From positions 1-37,084 of the forward strand of contig NZ_JABERD010000088.1 in the NCBI RefSeq assembly GCF_013044505.1: a stretch of DNA of 37,084 nucleotides, in the 5' to 3' direction. The position numbers and the translations under genes were made by a program. Under the pieces are notes generated by a model that did no database searches, was not told the DNA's origin, and saw nothing but the letters and a program-made list of their open reading frames with translations. Positions 10,383 through 17,301 of the stretch are shown here, piece after piece. This stretch comes from Streptomyces sp. S3(2020). Lineage in GTDB: Bacteria; Actinomycetota; Actinomycetes; Streptomycetales; Streptomycetaceae. Each line of letters begins with the position of its first letter. The first letter of the stretch is position 1.

Positions 10383-10681
10383 CGCATGAACTCCCCGTCC
10401 GTGTCCGCGTTCTCGACCCATCCGTACGCCGTGAGTTCCTCCACCAGCCGGGCCACCGGCGTCACCGTCTCCGCGAGTGGGCAGCCGGCGGCCTGTGCGA
10501 GGACGGACTGGAGGTCCCGGTGGGTGCGGGGTTCGCGCAGGGCCTCCAGGAGGATGCGCGCGGAGTGGTTGACCTGCGCGGCCGCGAAGGTCCGGTCGTC
10601 CACGACGCGCGCGGTGCCGTCGGTTTCGACCTGGAGGTGAAGGGAGTCCACCAGACGCAGTCGGGTGTCAGCGGGTGACAA
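10379..10681 (-). CDS. PqqD-like RiPP recognition protein
   Basis: Predicted 100 residues. The start is a TTG at 10681, chosen because GGAGG lies six bases before it; a GTG at 10651 would give 90 residues. It overlaps the end of the M29-like gene by 14 bases and the radical SAM start by 4. The sequence fits the PqqD winged-helix/RRE fold: strand segments LRLVDSLHLQV and ARVVDD, an Asn-containing helix (QVNHSARILLEALREP), the THRDLQSVLAQ helix and a C-terminal helix (VARLVEELTAYGWV). Role in the family: bind the precursor leader and present it to the modifying enzyme. Divergence is high, so this rests on pattern plus context. Confidence 0.75.
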
Positions 10682-11627
10682 GGCGGGCCTCCGTCGAGAT
10701 GAAGTCGAAGTGCATGCCGTTGAGGCCGTTGCCGACGCCGAGATGGACGCCGGCCGCGCCTTCGTTGAGGAGGCAGTTGAGGCTCCAGTCAACCCGAGCC
10801 GGGTCGAGGAGTCCCGTACCGATGGCGATCTCCGTCACCGCGGCCCGGTACTCGGGGCCACTGGTGGCGTCGATGCCGTCGGCCCAGGGGCCGAAGCCGT
10901 CGACGAAGCGGTTGTCCTCGATCGTGACGTACAGCGGACATGCCTTGCGCATTTCCTCCGCGATGTCCCTGGCGGCTTCGAAACGGTCCGCCCGAGCTCC
11001 TTGGAGTTCGCGGTGCCTGGCGACCAGTACGGAATCTATGCGCAGTGTTCCGGAGACCGAGAGATCGGTGTCGATACGGCCCGCCAGATCCGTCGGTGAC
11101 ATCGCCACCTCGAAATAGTTTCCGATGGTGGAGTGTTCGTCGGGAAGGAGTTCCGCGCGGGTACGGCTGGAGAGTTGGAGAACTTCCGGGAGGCGCAGGG
11201 TCAGATCGGTTCCCGGGCCGGAAATGCCGATTTCCGTACGGCTCAGCAGAAGCTGCGTGATGATCCGCCGGTTGGTCGCCACCGCGTTCCTCAGATCGAT
11301 CTCCGAGAATTTCTCGATGGCGTATCGGGCGGTCTCCAGGTCTCCGCAGAAGGACGCCAGGGAAATCCACAGCACGCTGCTGGCGGAGAGGATGTCCCGC
11401 AGTTCGAGCCGGGGCGGAAGACGCCCGTAGTCCAGGGGGACGGCGACGGCGCGGGCGGGTGGGGCCTCCCGCCCTGACAGCACTCCGTCGAAGGTGGCCG
11501 CCCGCAGCCCGTGCTCCGCCAGCCATGCGGCGAGCCCCGGATCGTCCGTGAGGAAGCAGCCGTCGTCACCGCCGAACACCGACCGTAAGTTCGCCTCCGT
11601 GCCCTCGCGCAGCACCGTCTCACGCAT
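10668..11627 (-). CDS. M29 aminopeptidase-like protein of the RiPP operon
   Basis: Predicted 319 residues. ATG at 11627 with GGAGG six bases upstream; the start lies within the last codons of the upstream gene (8-base overlap). The second half resembles M29 (aminopeptidase T) metallopeptidases. FEVAMSP matches the GEVFxAP region (Glu173), VTEIAIGTG supplies Glu266, VHLGVGN supplies His295, and MHFDFI supplies His306 and Asp308, the E-E-H-HxD metal pattern. The His loop is about 20 residues shorter than in typical M29 enzymes, and the total is below the usual 370-410 residues. It could be a leader peptidase, a C-terminal processing enzyme or a non-catalytic peptide-binding relative. Operon position ties it to precursor maturation. 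Confidence 0.65.
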   Translation of the reverse strand: MRETVLREGTEANLRSVFGGDDGCFLTDDPGLAAWLAEHGLRAATFDGVLSGREAPPARAVAVPLDYGRLPPRLELRDILSASSVLWISLASFCGDLETARYAIEKFSEIDLRNAVATNRRIITQLLLSRTEIGISGPGTDLTLRLPEVLQLSSRTRAELLPDEHSTIGNYFEVAMSPTDLAGRIDTDLSVSGTLRIDSVLVARHRELQGARADRFEAARDIAEEMRKACPLYVTIEDNRFVDGFGPWADGIDATSGPEYRAAVTEIAIGTGLLDPARVDWSLNCLLNEGAAGVHLGVGNGLNGMHFDFISTEARLVTR

Positions 11628-11856
11628 CGGCGGCCTCCGTGACACGCAGGCGCTCGTCCGGTACCAGCGCGGCCAGACAGGGGCAGGACGGGATGTCACC
11701 GAGATGGTTCTTCAGGATCGTCCCTGTTCTGCGCTGCACTCCCGTGTCGGCGGGGCCGGAGCCTCCGCCGCCGCGTCCGTCCGGCAATTGCAGGGCGCGC
11801 CCGTACACGTCGCCGTCGCTCGCGACACCCTCCGCCACCCATATTCGCCTCGGCAT
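11620..11856 (-). CDS. Unrecognised 78-residue protein in RiPP operon
   Basis: ATG at 11856 with a weak GAGAG site. The gene ends by overlapping the M29-like start, so it is probably translated with that operon. Seen: an N-terminal strand-like stretch (PRRIWVAEGV), a flexible Gly-rich centre (GRGGGGSGP), a basic segment (RRTGTILKNHLGD) and a CPC motif near the C-terminus. The family is not recognised. It might be a small partner protein or, less likely, a second precursor. It is separated from the 53-residue precursor by a hairpin and octamer repeats. Coding status rests on the tight overlap and codon bias; the initiation site is not certain. Confidence 0.55.
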   Translation of the reverse strand: MPRRIWVAEGVASDGDVYGRALQLPDGRGGGGSGPADTGVQRRTGTILKNHLGDIPSCPCLAALVPDERLRVTEAADA

Positions 11857-11908
11857 TTTCCGGCTCTCACTTTCGAAGACGCACACAGAAAAACAGAAAC
11901 CGGCGGAA

Positions 11909-11938
11909 GCTGGCACCGGAGGGAATAGCGGTGCCAGC
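11909..11938 (-). terminator. Hairpin downstream of RiPP precursor gene
   Basis: GCTGGCACCG at 11909-11918 is the exact reverse complement of 11929-11938, with a 10-base loop. It lies 55 bases past the precursor stop and 53 bases before the next start. A partial terminator here would let the precursor be expressed above its modifying enzymes, a common RiPP arrangement. Confidence 0.65.
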
Positions 11939-11956
11939 CCTTCTCGCGACATCCGG

Positions 11957-11996
11957 GAGATCAGGAAATCAGGAGATCAGCAGATCAAGGGATCAG
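11957..11996. repeat. Degenerate 8-bp tandem repeat overlapping precursor stop
   Basis: Five consecutive octamers of the form GAGATCAG (GAGATCAG, GAAATCAG, GAGATCAG, CAGATCAA, GGGATCAG). The last includes the stop codon of the precursor gene. It could be slippage DNA or part of mRNA 3' structure; no function is evident. Confidence 0.8.
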
Positions 11997-12154
11997 ATGC
12001 CGTTGTAGATGATCGCCATCAGCGGCTTGGGGGACTGGCTCTCCAGGCCCATCCCGTTGATTCCCTGTTCGTCGTCGAGGGCGCCGAGAGGGGTGATCCT
12101 CGGGGCTTCCAGGCTTCCCAGCATCAACGGTTCGGTAAGCGTGATCTGAGTCAC
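11993..12154 (-). CDS. Putative RiPP precursor peptide (53 residues)
   Basis: The start is a GTG at 12154 with a perfect GGAGGT six bases upstream; the longer frame reaching 12298 has no comparable site. The peptide has an acidic, hydrophobic leader (TQITLTEPLML, APRITPLGALDDEQ), a Gly/Asn linker (GINGMGL) and a C-terminal tail SPKPLMAIIYNGI that is the likely core. There is no signal peptide and no Cys, which excludes lanthionine or thioether chemistry. It is first in a minus-strand operon with a PqqD-like protein, an M29-like protein and a C-methylating radical SAM enzyme, so it is the natural substrate candidate. Ile, Leu, Pro, Tyr and Asn in the tail are plausible targets, by inference only. 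The leader/core boundary is not determined. Confidence 0.75.
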   Translation of the reverse strand: MTQITLTEPLMLGSLEAPRITPLGALDDEQGINGMGLESQSPKPLMAIIYNGI

Positions 12155-12442
12155 TCTTCTACCTCCGTGCAGTCGATCGGCGATCGGAAGGGTTTTCCGT
12201 CCGTACTGCGAGATTACGAAGGCGGATGACTCGTGTCCATGAATACCGATGGAATGGTTGAACAAACATATGATTGCGTATTCTTGTCGAATCAGCATAA
12301 AGATTTGAGGGTTCCCTGAGTTGGAAGTGACCCTTCGGTAACCTCAGATCTCCCGCAAATCCCCGGGCCTTCCGTTGCTGACCTGCTCGAACGCTGTCAG
12401 GGTTTCGATCACTGTCCTGAACGCAGGTCACCGGAGGATCCC
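12155..12442. other. Divergent intergenic region, RiPP operon / ggt
   Basis: An AT-richer stretch (about 12225-12330) stands out from its surroundings and should hold the promoter of the minus-strand RiPP operon and possibly that of the plus-strand transpeptidase gene. I could not assign confident -35/-10 pairs. It contains the precursor GGAGGT site (12161-12166) and the ggt GGAGGA site (12433-12438). No additional gene is apparent. Confidence 0.5.
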
Positions 12443-14332
12443 TTGGCTGTCCCTCGTGCCGCAGTCGTCACCGTGTCCGCGGTGGCGCTCCTGCTCCCGT
12501 GTCTGGCTCCCCTGCAAGCGGTCGGAGCGCCCGCCACCGTGTCGGATGATCAGGCGGCAGGCCTGCGTCCGCCGGCCAAGCAGCCGGTCGCGGTAGGCGG
12601 TGGAGGCGCCGTTTCCAGCGTCAACCCCTATGCGTCCCAGGCCGGGTTGGACATGTTGCGGCGCGGAGGCAACGCGGTCGACGCGGCGGTGGCGACGGCG
12701 GCCGCGCTGGGGGTGGTCGAGCCCTACTCGGCGGGCATCGGAGGTGGGGGGTACTTCGTTCACTACGATGCCGCGACCCGCGAGGTGACCACGATCGACG
12801 GCCGTGAGACGGCCCCGGCGAGGATGCGTTCCGACTCCTTCGTCGACGCCGGGACGGGTAAGCCCATCCCGTTCGCGGAGGCGGTGAACTCGGGTCTGTC
12901 CGTCGGTGTCCCCGGCACCCCCGCCACGTGGGCGAAGGCCCTCAAGGACTGGGGCACGGTCCCGTTGTCGTCGGCGCTGAAGCCGGCCACGCGGCTCGCG
13001 GCGGACGGCTTCGTGGTCAACGACGAGTTCCGCGCCCAGACCGCGATGAACGAGGACCGCTTCCGCGACTTCACCTCCACCGCCGAGTTGTTCCTGCCGA
13101 ACGGTGAACTCCCGGTGGTCGGCTCCCGGTTCCGCAATCCGGACCTCGCCCGGACCTACCGGGAACTCGCCCGCGAGGGCGTCGGCGCCCTCTACCGCGG
13201 GAGCATCGGCCGTGATGTGGTGCGTACCGTTCAGAAGCCTCCCGTGGCAGCGGGCGCCGACCGTGTGGTGCGCGCAGGGTTGATGGAACGCGGTGACCTC
13301 GCCGGCTACTCGACCGTGCGCCGTGACCCGACCCGTACCACCTACCGAGGGCTGGACGTCTTCTCCATGGCGCCGTCCTCCTCCGGCGGGACGACCGTCG
13401 GTGAGGCGCTGAACATTCTGGAGAACTTCGACCTGTCGAAGGAGGACAGAACCCAGGCGCTGCACCACTATCTGGAGGCCGGCCGGATCGCCTTCGCCGA
13501 CCGCAACCGCTGGGTGGGCGACCCCGCGTTCTCGGACGTGCCCACCCAAGGCCTGCTCTCCAAGGAGTTCGCGAAGGAACGCGCCTGTCTGATCAGCCCT
13601 GACACCGCACTGACCAGCCCCTTGGCGCCGGCGGACCCGAGCGGTGCCGGCACAGGCTGCACTCCGGGCCGGGGAAGCGAGGAACCGTACGAGGGTCCTT
13701 CCACCACCCACCTCGTGACGGCGGACCGTTGGGGCAACGTCGTCTCGTACACGCTCACGATCGAGCAGACCGGTGGCTCGGCCATCACGGTGCCCGGGCG
13801 CGGATTCCTGCTCAACAACGAACTGACCGACTTCAACTTCACGCCACTGACCGAGGGAGTGCCGGACCCGAACCTGCCCGGACCTGGTAAGCGTCCGCGC
13901 AGCAGCATGTCCCCGACGATCGTGCTGCACGACGGCAAGCCCATGCTCGCCGTGGGCTCCCCGGGCGGCGCCACGATCATCACCACAGTGCTCCAGACCC
14001 TCGTCAACCGCCTGGACCTCGGTTTGTCCCTGCCGGAGGCCGTCGCCGCGCCACGCATCTCCCAGCGGAACCGGGCGACGACCGAGGCGGAACCGGCGTT
14101 CCTCGACTCGCCCGAACGCGCGACCCTGGAAAGCCTCGGGCACCGATTCGTTCTGGCTCCGAGCACCTTCACTCCCTCTCCGGAGATCGGGGCGGTGGCG
14201 GCACTGGAGTTCCTGCCCGACGGCAGGATCCAGGCGGTGGCCGAGCCGAAGCGTCGGGGCGGCGGATCGGCGATGGTGCTCCACGCCGGCCGTGCCGCCA
14301 CCAGTGAGGCCGAGCGGCTCGGGTCACGGTGA
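12443..14332 (+). CDS. ggt: Secreted gamma-glutamyltranspeptidase
   Basis: Predicted 629 residues. TTG start with GGAGGA just upstream. An N-terminal hydrophobic signal (about 5-30) indicates export. Family: Ntn-hydrolase transferring or hydrolysing the gamma-glutamyl group of glutathione and related amides. The proenzyme cleaves itself before the nucleophile Thr421 (GPST-THLVTAD), giving large and small subunits. Other family marks: GGNAVDAAVATAAALGVVEPYSAGIGG region (about 75-102), GRETAP with the substrate-binding Arg (121), SSSGGTT (312-318) and PRSSMSPTIV in the small subunit with the oxyanion glycines in GSPGGATII. Length is typical. It is divergent from the RiPP operon; a role in peptide processing is possible but is not indicated by sequence. 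Confidence 0.93.
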   Translation: MAVPRAAVVTVSAVALLLPCLAPLQAVGAPATVSDDQAAGLRPPAKQPVAVGGGGAVSSVNPYASQAGLDMLRRGGNAVDAAVATAAALGVVEPYSAGIGGGGYFVHYDAATREVTTIDGRETAPARMRSDSFVDAGTGKPIPFAEAVNSGLSVGVPGTPATWAKALKDWGTVPLSSALKPATRLAADGFVVNDEFRAQTAMNEDRFRDFTSTAELFLPNGELPVVGSRFRNPDLARTYRELAREGVGALYRGSIGRDVVRTVQKPPVAAGADRVVRAGLMERGDLAGYSTVRRDPTRTTYRGLDVFSMAPSSSGGTTVGEALNILENFDLSKEDRTQALHHYLEAGRIAFADRNRWVGDPAFSDVPTQGLLSKEFAKERACLISPDTALTSPLAPADPSGAGTGCTPGRGSEEPYEGPSTTHLVTADRWGNVVSYTLTIEQTGGSAITVPGRGFLLNNELTDFNFTPLTEGVPDPNLPGPGKRPRSSMSPTIVLHDGKPMLAVGSPGGATIITTVLQTLVNRLDLGLSLPEAVAAPRISQRNRATTEAEPAFLDSPERATLESLGHRFVLAPSTFTPSPEIGAVAALEFLPDGRIQAVAEPKRRGGGSAMVLHAGRAATSEAERLGSR

Positions 14333-14346
14333 GGGTGGCTCCACCT

Positions 14347-14378
14347 GGCAGGGAGCGGTGCGGTCACCGCTCTCTGCC
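14347..14378 (+). terminator. Terminator hairpin after ggt
   Basis: GGCAGGGAGCGGTG (14347-14360) pairs over 14 positions with 14365-14378, with one G-U wobble and a 4-base loop. It begins 14 bases after the ggt stop; no U tract, as is common in this genus. Confidence 0.8.
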
Positions 14379-14393
14379 CCCCGCACCGCTCTC

Positions 14394-14715
14394 TCAGGCG
14401 GTGCCGGACGCCACCTGAGCGCGGATCGCGAACCCCGTGGCGGTGGCCTCGGCCAGGTACATGCCCTGCCGCAGCCGGCCGTCGGCTCCCACCGAGACCC
14501 GGGCGCGCGGTCCGGTCAGCGCGAGCCCTCGAAGCGCGCGGGCGACGTCGCGGCCGTGCGGCGCCCCCGCCCCGCGCGCGGCACGGGCGAACAGGTGCAG
14601 ACCCTCGTACGCCGACTCCGCCAGCGCCGACGGCGGCGGCGCCCAGGGACCGAAGGCCGGAGCCGACCGTGAACTGCTCGCCGTCGGGCCGGCGTTGGGG
14701 GAGATCTGCGGCTGA
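14394..14715 (-). pseudogene. C-terminal remnant of an amide/urea-type ABC substrate-binding protein
   Basis: The minus-strand frame ending at 14394 reads ESAYEGLHLFARAARGAG, then VARALRGLALTGPRARV and RQGMYLAEATATGF. This is the pattern of the C-terminal lobe of AmiC/UrtA/FmdD-type periplasmic binding proteins (a Gly-Val-His-Leu helix, an alpha segment with an Ala-Leu-Arg-Gly turn, then the YLAEV strand). The N-terminal 300 residues are absent and the upstream DNA is a low-complexity Pro/Arg stretch. No transporter partner genes are nearby, so it is a decayed fragment rather than a short gene. Confidence 0.6.
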
Positions 14716-14849
14716 GGTACTGCCGGGCGGGGGCGGGGCAGGGGCCTGGTGGGGGCGAGTCCGATCAGAAGGTCCCGAACCCTCGGGGCATCGGGCACGC
14801 CGCCTGAAGCCCTCCGCCTTCGCGGGGCGACATCACCGAGCCGTTCACC

Positions 14850-15125
14850 CCACGCCCGCACCGCGTCCGCGAGCGCGGGGACCGGACACCGCCCACGCGG
14901 TGGTTGAACTCGCGGCGCCGCTCCACCATGCCGCACGACGTACTCCATGCGTACGGTCGCCGTGGCGCCCAGGGTTTTGGCCCCGTCGAGCATGGAGAGC
15001 AGGTCGTCCAGCGCCCGGTCGACGGCACGTTCGAGCAGTTAGCCTTTGCCGGAGACCTGGCCCCGGTGGTAGACGCTCGATATGCTCAGGCCCAGGCGCT
15101 AGCGCAGGCGCAGGCGCACCCGGTC
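14850..15125 (-). pseudogene. Decayed TetR-family (PaaR-like) regulator
   Basis: On the minus strand, just beyond the paaK stop, the translation gives RLGLSISSVYHRGQVSGKG, a stop, then LLERAVDRALDDLLSMLDG and MEYVVRH. After a frame change it reads MVERRREFNHRV. This reproduces the TetR DNA-recognition helix and following region of paa-type regulators (SSxYHHVSGKEELLRRAVDRALD...RRREFDHRV) but with two in-frame stops, a small insertion in the recognition region and at least one frameshift. No start or intact ligand domain remains. Its neighbours paaK and paaI still carry a matching operator, so the pathway has probably lost its local repressor. Confidence 0.65.
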
Positions 15126-15144
15126 GTTCCCGCAAGGACGATCG

Positions 15145-16491
15145 TCACGCCTTCCGCAGGTCCTTGACGCGACGCAGCTTGCCGAGCGAGCGCTCCAGGG
15201 TTTCTGGGTCCACGATCTCGACCTCGACGGTGACGCCGACGCCGTCCTTGACGCCCTGGACGATCGCGCGGGCGGCCGCCTCGCGCCGGTCGGGAGCGGA
15301 GTCGGGTCGGGCCTCGACTCGCACGACCAGGTGGTCCATGCGGCCGCGCTCGGTGAGCTGGATCTGGAAGTGCGGGGCGACGCCCGGCGTGCGGAGCACG
15401 ATCTCCTCGATCTGGCTGGGGAAGACGTTCACCCCGCGAAGGATGATCATGTCGTCGCAGCGGCCGGTGATCTTCTGGATCCGGCGGAAGGCGGGCCGGG
15501 CGGTGCCGGGCAGCAGCCGGCTCAGGTCGCGGGTGCGGTAGCGGATGATCGGCAGGGCCTCCTTGGTGAGCGAGGTGAAGACGACCTCACCCTCCTCGCC
15601 CTCCGCGAGCACGGTGTCGGTAATGGGGTCGACCACCTCGGGGTAGAAGTGGTCCTCCCATACGTGCAGGCCGTCCTTGGTCTCCACGCATTCCTGGGCG
15701 ACGCCCGGGCCGATCACCTCGGACAGGCCGTAGATGTCGACGGCGTGGATGTCCATGCGCTCCTCGATCTCGCGGCGCATCTCCTCCGTCCACGGCTCGG
15801 CCCCGAAGATCCCCACCTTGAGAGAGGTGCTGCGTGGGTTGACGCCCTGCCTCTCGAACTCGTCGAGCAGGGTGAGCATGTAGGACGGGGTGACCATGAT
15901 GATCTCCGGCTCGAAGTCCTGGATGATCTGCACCTGGCGCGCGGTCATGCCGCCGGAGGCCGGGATCACGGTGCAACCGGCCCGCTCGGCCCCGTAGTGG
16001 GCGCCGAGGCCGCCGGTGAAGAGTCCGTAGCCGTAGGAGATGTGCACCTTGTGGCCGGGACGGCCGCCGGCGGCGCGGATCGAACGGGCCATCACATCGG
16101 CCCACATGGAGAGGTCGTTGTCGGTGTAGCCGACGACCGTGGGACGTCCGGTGGTGCCGCTGGAGGCGTGGACGCGCCGCACGTCCGCCATCGGTACGGC
16201 GAACATGCCGAAGGGGTAGGTGTCGCGCAGGTCGGCCTTGGTGGTGAAGGGGAACCGGGCCAGATCCGCCAGCGAGCGGCAGTCGTCGGGTTTCACCCCG
16301 GCCGCGTCGAACTTCTTCCGGTACAGCTCGACGTTGTCGTACGCGTGTCGCAGCGTCGATCGCAGACGGTCGAGCTGGAGCTCTCCGAGCTGGTCCCGCG
16401 TCAGGCGCTCGACGTCGTCCCGCAGGTCGTGGGGGAGCGGTTCCCCTCTGCGGGGTGCGGGGGCCGCCATGCTCGTCGTCTCGCTGCTCAT
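15145..16491 (-). CDS. paaK: Phenylacetate-CoA ligase
   Basis: Predicted 448 residues. ATG at 16491 overlaps the paaI stop (ATGA) and is preceded by AAAGGAGT, which together decide this start over longer frames. Family: ANL adenylating enzyme that activates phenylacetate to phenylacetyl-CoA with ATP, the first step of aerobic phenylacetate catabolism. Motifs: P-loop HASSGTTGRPTVVGYT (about 108-123), PSYMLTLLDEF, FGAEPWTEEMR, the adenine-binding DIYGLSEVIGPG, YRTRDLSRLLPG, and GRCDDMIILRGVNVFPSQIE near the domain hinge; KLRRVKDLRK near the C-terminus contains the usual catalytic lysine region. Length is normal (about 430-450). No ring epoxidase (paaABCDE) genes lie in this window. Confidence 0.95.
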   Translation of the reverse strand: MSSETTSMAAPAPRRGEPLPHDLRDDVERLTRDQLGELQLDRLRSTLRHAYDNVELYRKKFDAAGVKPDDCRSLADLARFPFTTKADLRDTYPFGMFAVPMADVRRVHASSGTTGRPTVVGYTDNDLSMWADVMARSIRAAGGRPGHKVHISYGYGLFTGGLGAHYGAERAGCTVIPASGGMTARQVQIIQDFEPEIIMVTPSYMLTLLDEFERQGVNPRSTSLKVGIFGAEPWTEEMRREIEERMDIHAVDIYGLSEVIGPGVAQECVETKDGLHVWEDHFYPEVVDPITDTVLAEGEEGEVVFTSLTKEALPIIRYRTRDLSRLLPGTARPAFRRIQKITGRCDDMIILRGVNVFPSQIEEIVLRTPGVAPHFQIQLTERGRMDHLVVRVEARPDSAPDRREAAARAIVQGVKDGVGVTVEVEIVDPETLERSLGKLRRVKDLRKA

Positions 16492-16967
16492 CGCGACTCC
16501 TTTGTGATGGTGCCCGGCGCGCCGCGCGCCGTCGTGTCCCTGGTCGGCTCCGGCGTGCTGAGGGTGCGGCTGCGGCCGCGGAACTCCGCGATCACCTCGT
16601 CGCCGCGCCGGACGCTCACGTCGTAGATGCCGCTGCGGCCGAACCGGGTGCGCTCCTCGGCGGTCGCCACGAGTACGTCGCCCTCCTGTGCCGGGGCGAC
16701 GAAGGCGATGTCGGCGCCCGCCGCGACGGTCACGGGGCCGTGGCTGTTGCAGGCGCACGCGAAGGCGGTGTCGGCGAGCAGGAACACGAAGCCGCCGTGG
16801 GCGATCCCGTGTCCGTTCACCATCGCCCGGGTCACGGTCATACGGAGCTCGGCGGTACCCGGGCCGTGTCCGAGCAGCTCGATACCCAGCCCTCGGGACG
16901 CCTCGTCCGCGGCGAACATCACCTCGGCGGGACTCGGCCGCGTGCCCTGTGTCACGATTTCCGCCAC
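16488..16967 (-). CDS. paaI: Phenylacetyl/hydroxyphenylacetyl-CoA thioesterase, hotdog fold
   Basis: Predicted 159 residues, ATG at 16967. Hotdog-fold acyl-CoA thioesterase that relieves CoA trapping by releasing dead-end aryl-CoA intermediates of phenylacetate catabolism. The catalytic segment NGHGIAHGGFVFLLADTAFA carries Asp66 in the HGG...LADTAFA signature that is nearly invariant in PaaI. The following CNSHG and ADIAFVAPAQEGD segments also fit. The C-terminal 20 residues (after RTLST) are extra and disordered-looking. It is first gene of the paaI-paaK operon with a 4-base overlap; a TetR-type operator lies 11 bases upstream of its start. Confidence 0.94.
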   Translation of the reverse strand: MAEIVTQGTRPSPAEVMFAADEASRGLGIELLGHGPGTAELRMTVTRAMVNGHGIAHGGFVFLLADTAFACACNSHGPVTVAAGADIAFVAPAQEGDVLVATAEERTRFGRSGIYDVSVRRGDEVIAEFRGRSRTLSTPEPTRDTTARGAPGTITKESR

Positions 16968-16978
16968 CTTGTCTCCCG

Positions 16979-16992
16979 ACCGAACATTCGGT
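16979..16992. promoter_or_regulatory. TetR-type operator upstream of paaI-paaK
   Basis: ACCGAACATTCGGT: two 6-base inverted arms (ACCGAA/TTCGGT) around CA, 11 bases from the paaI start. Size and symmetry suit a TetR-family regulator of the PaaR type. A decayed TetR gene lies at the other end of the operon. Confidence 0.65.
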
Positions 16993-17301
16993 TAGCGTGC
17001 GGCACGGCCTAGTAATCCAGCCGTGCCGCCCCATGTCAAGAGGCGGAACGCACGCCTGGGAACCTCGTCGGCCAGGGCGTCGACTGCCGCTGTCCGAGCC
17101 GGTCGGTGGGGCGGTCGCCGAGCAGGACGCGGAGATCACCGGCGAGATCCAAATGGCGTGCCGGAGATCCGAGTTCGGTCGTGAGGTCCCGGAACGCATG
17201 GGTGTATCGTTTTTGGAGATATTTGTTTGATATTCCCATCCTTGCCCGTCTGATTGGGGGGAGACCAGTCGGCTTTTGGGGCATGACAAGGGGACGAGTA
17301 C
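16993..17301. other. Intergenic region between paaI and LuxR-family gene
   Basis: Divergent promoter region without a convincing gene. An AT-rich island (17206-17236) contains GATATT twice, 11 bases apart (17218-17223 and 17229-17234), inside an imperfect GGA...TCC dyad (17215-17236). This is a possible operator or -10 region for the plus-strand LuxR-family gene, whose GTG is preceded by AAGGGGA. Confidence 0.4.

Noticed and set aside
11993..12154. Assigning the precursor to the crocagin group because of the C-terminal Ile-Tyr
   Set aside because: The similarity is two residues, the tail has no Trp, and the enzyme set (B12 radical SAM plus PqqD-like) does not match what I know of that pathway.
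15085..15118. CAGGCG-like hexamer run inside the TetR remnant
   Set aside because: Part of a decayed Arg/Leu-coding stretch; too irregular to call a functional repeat.
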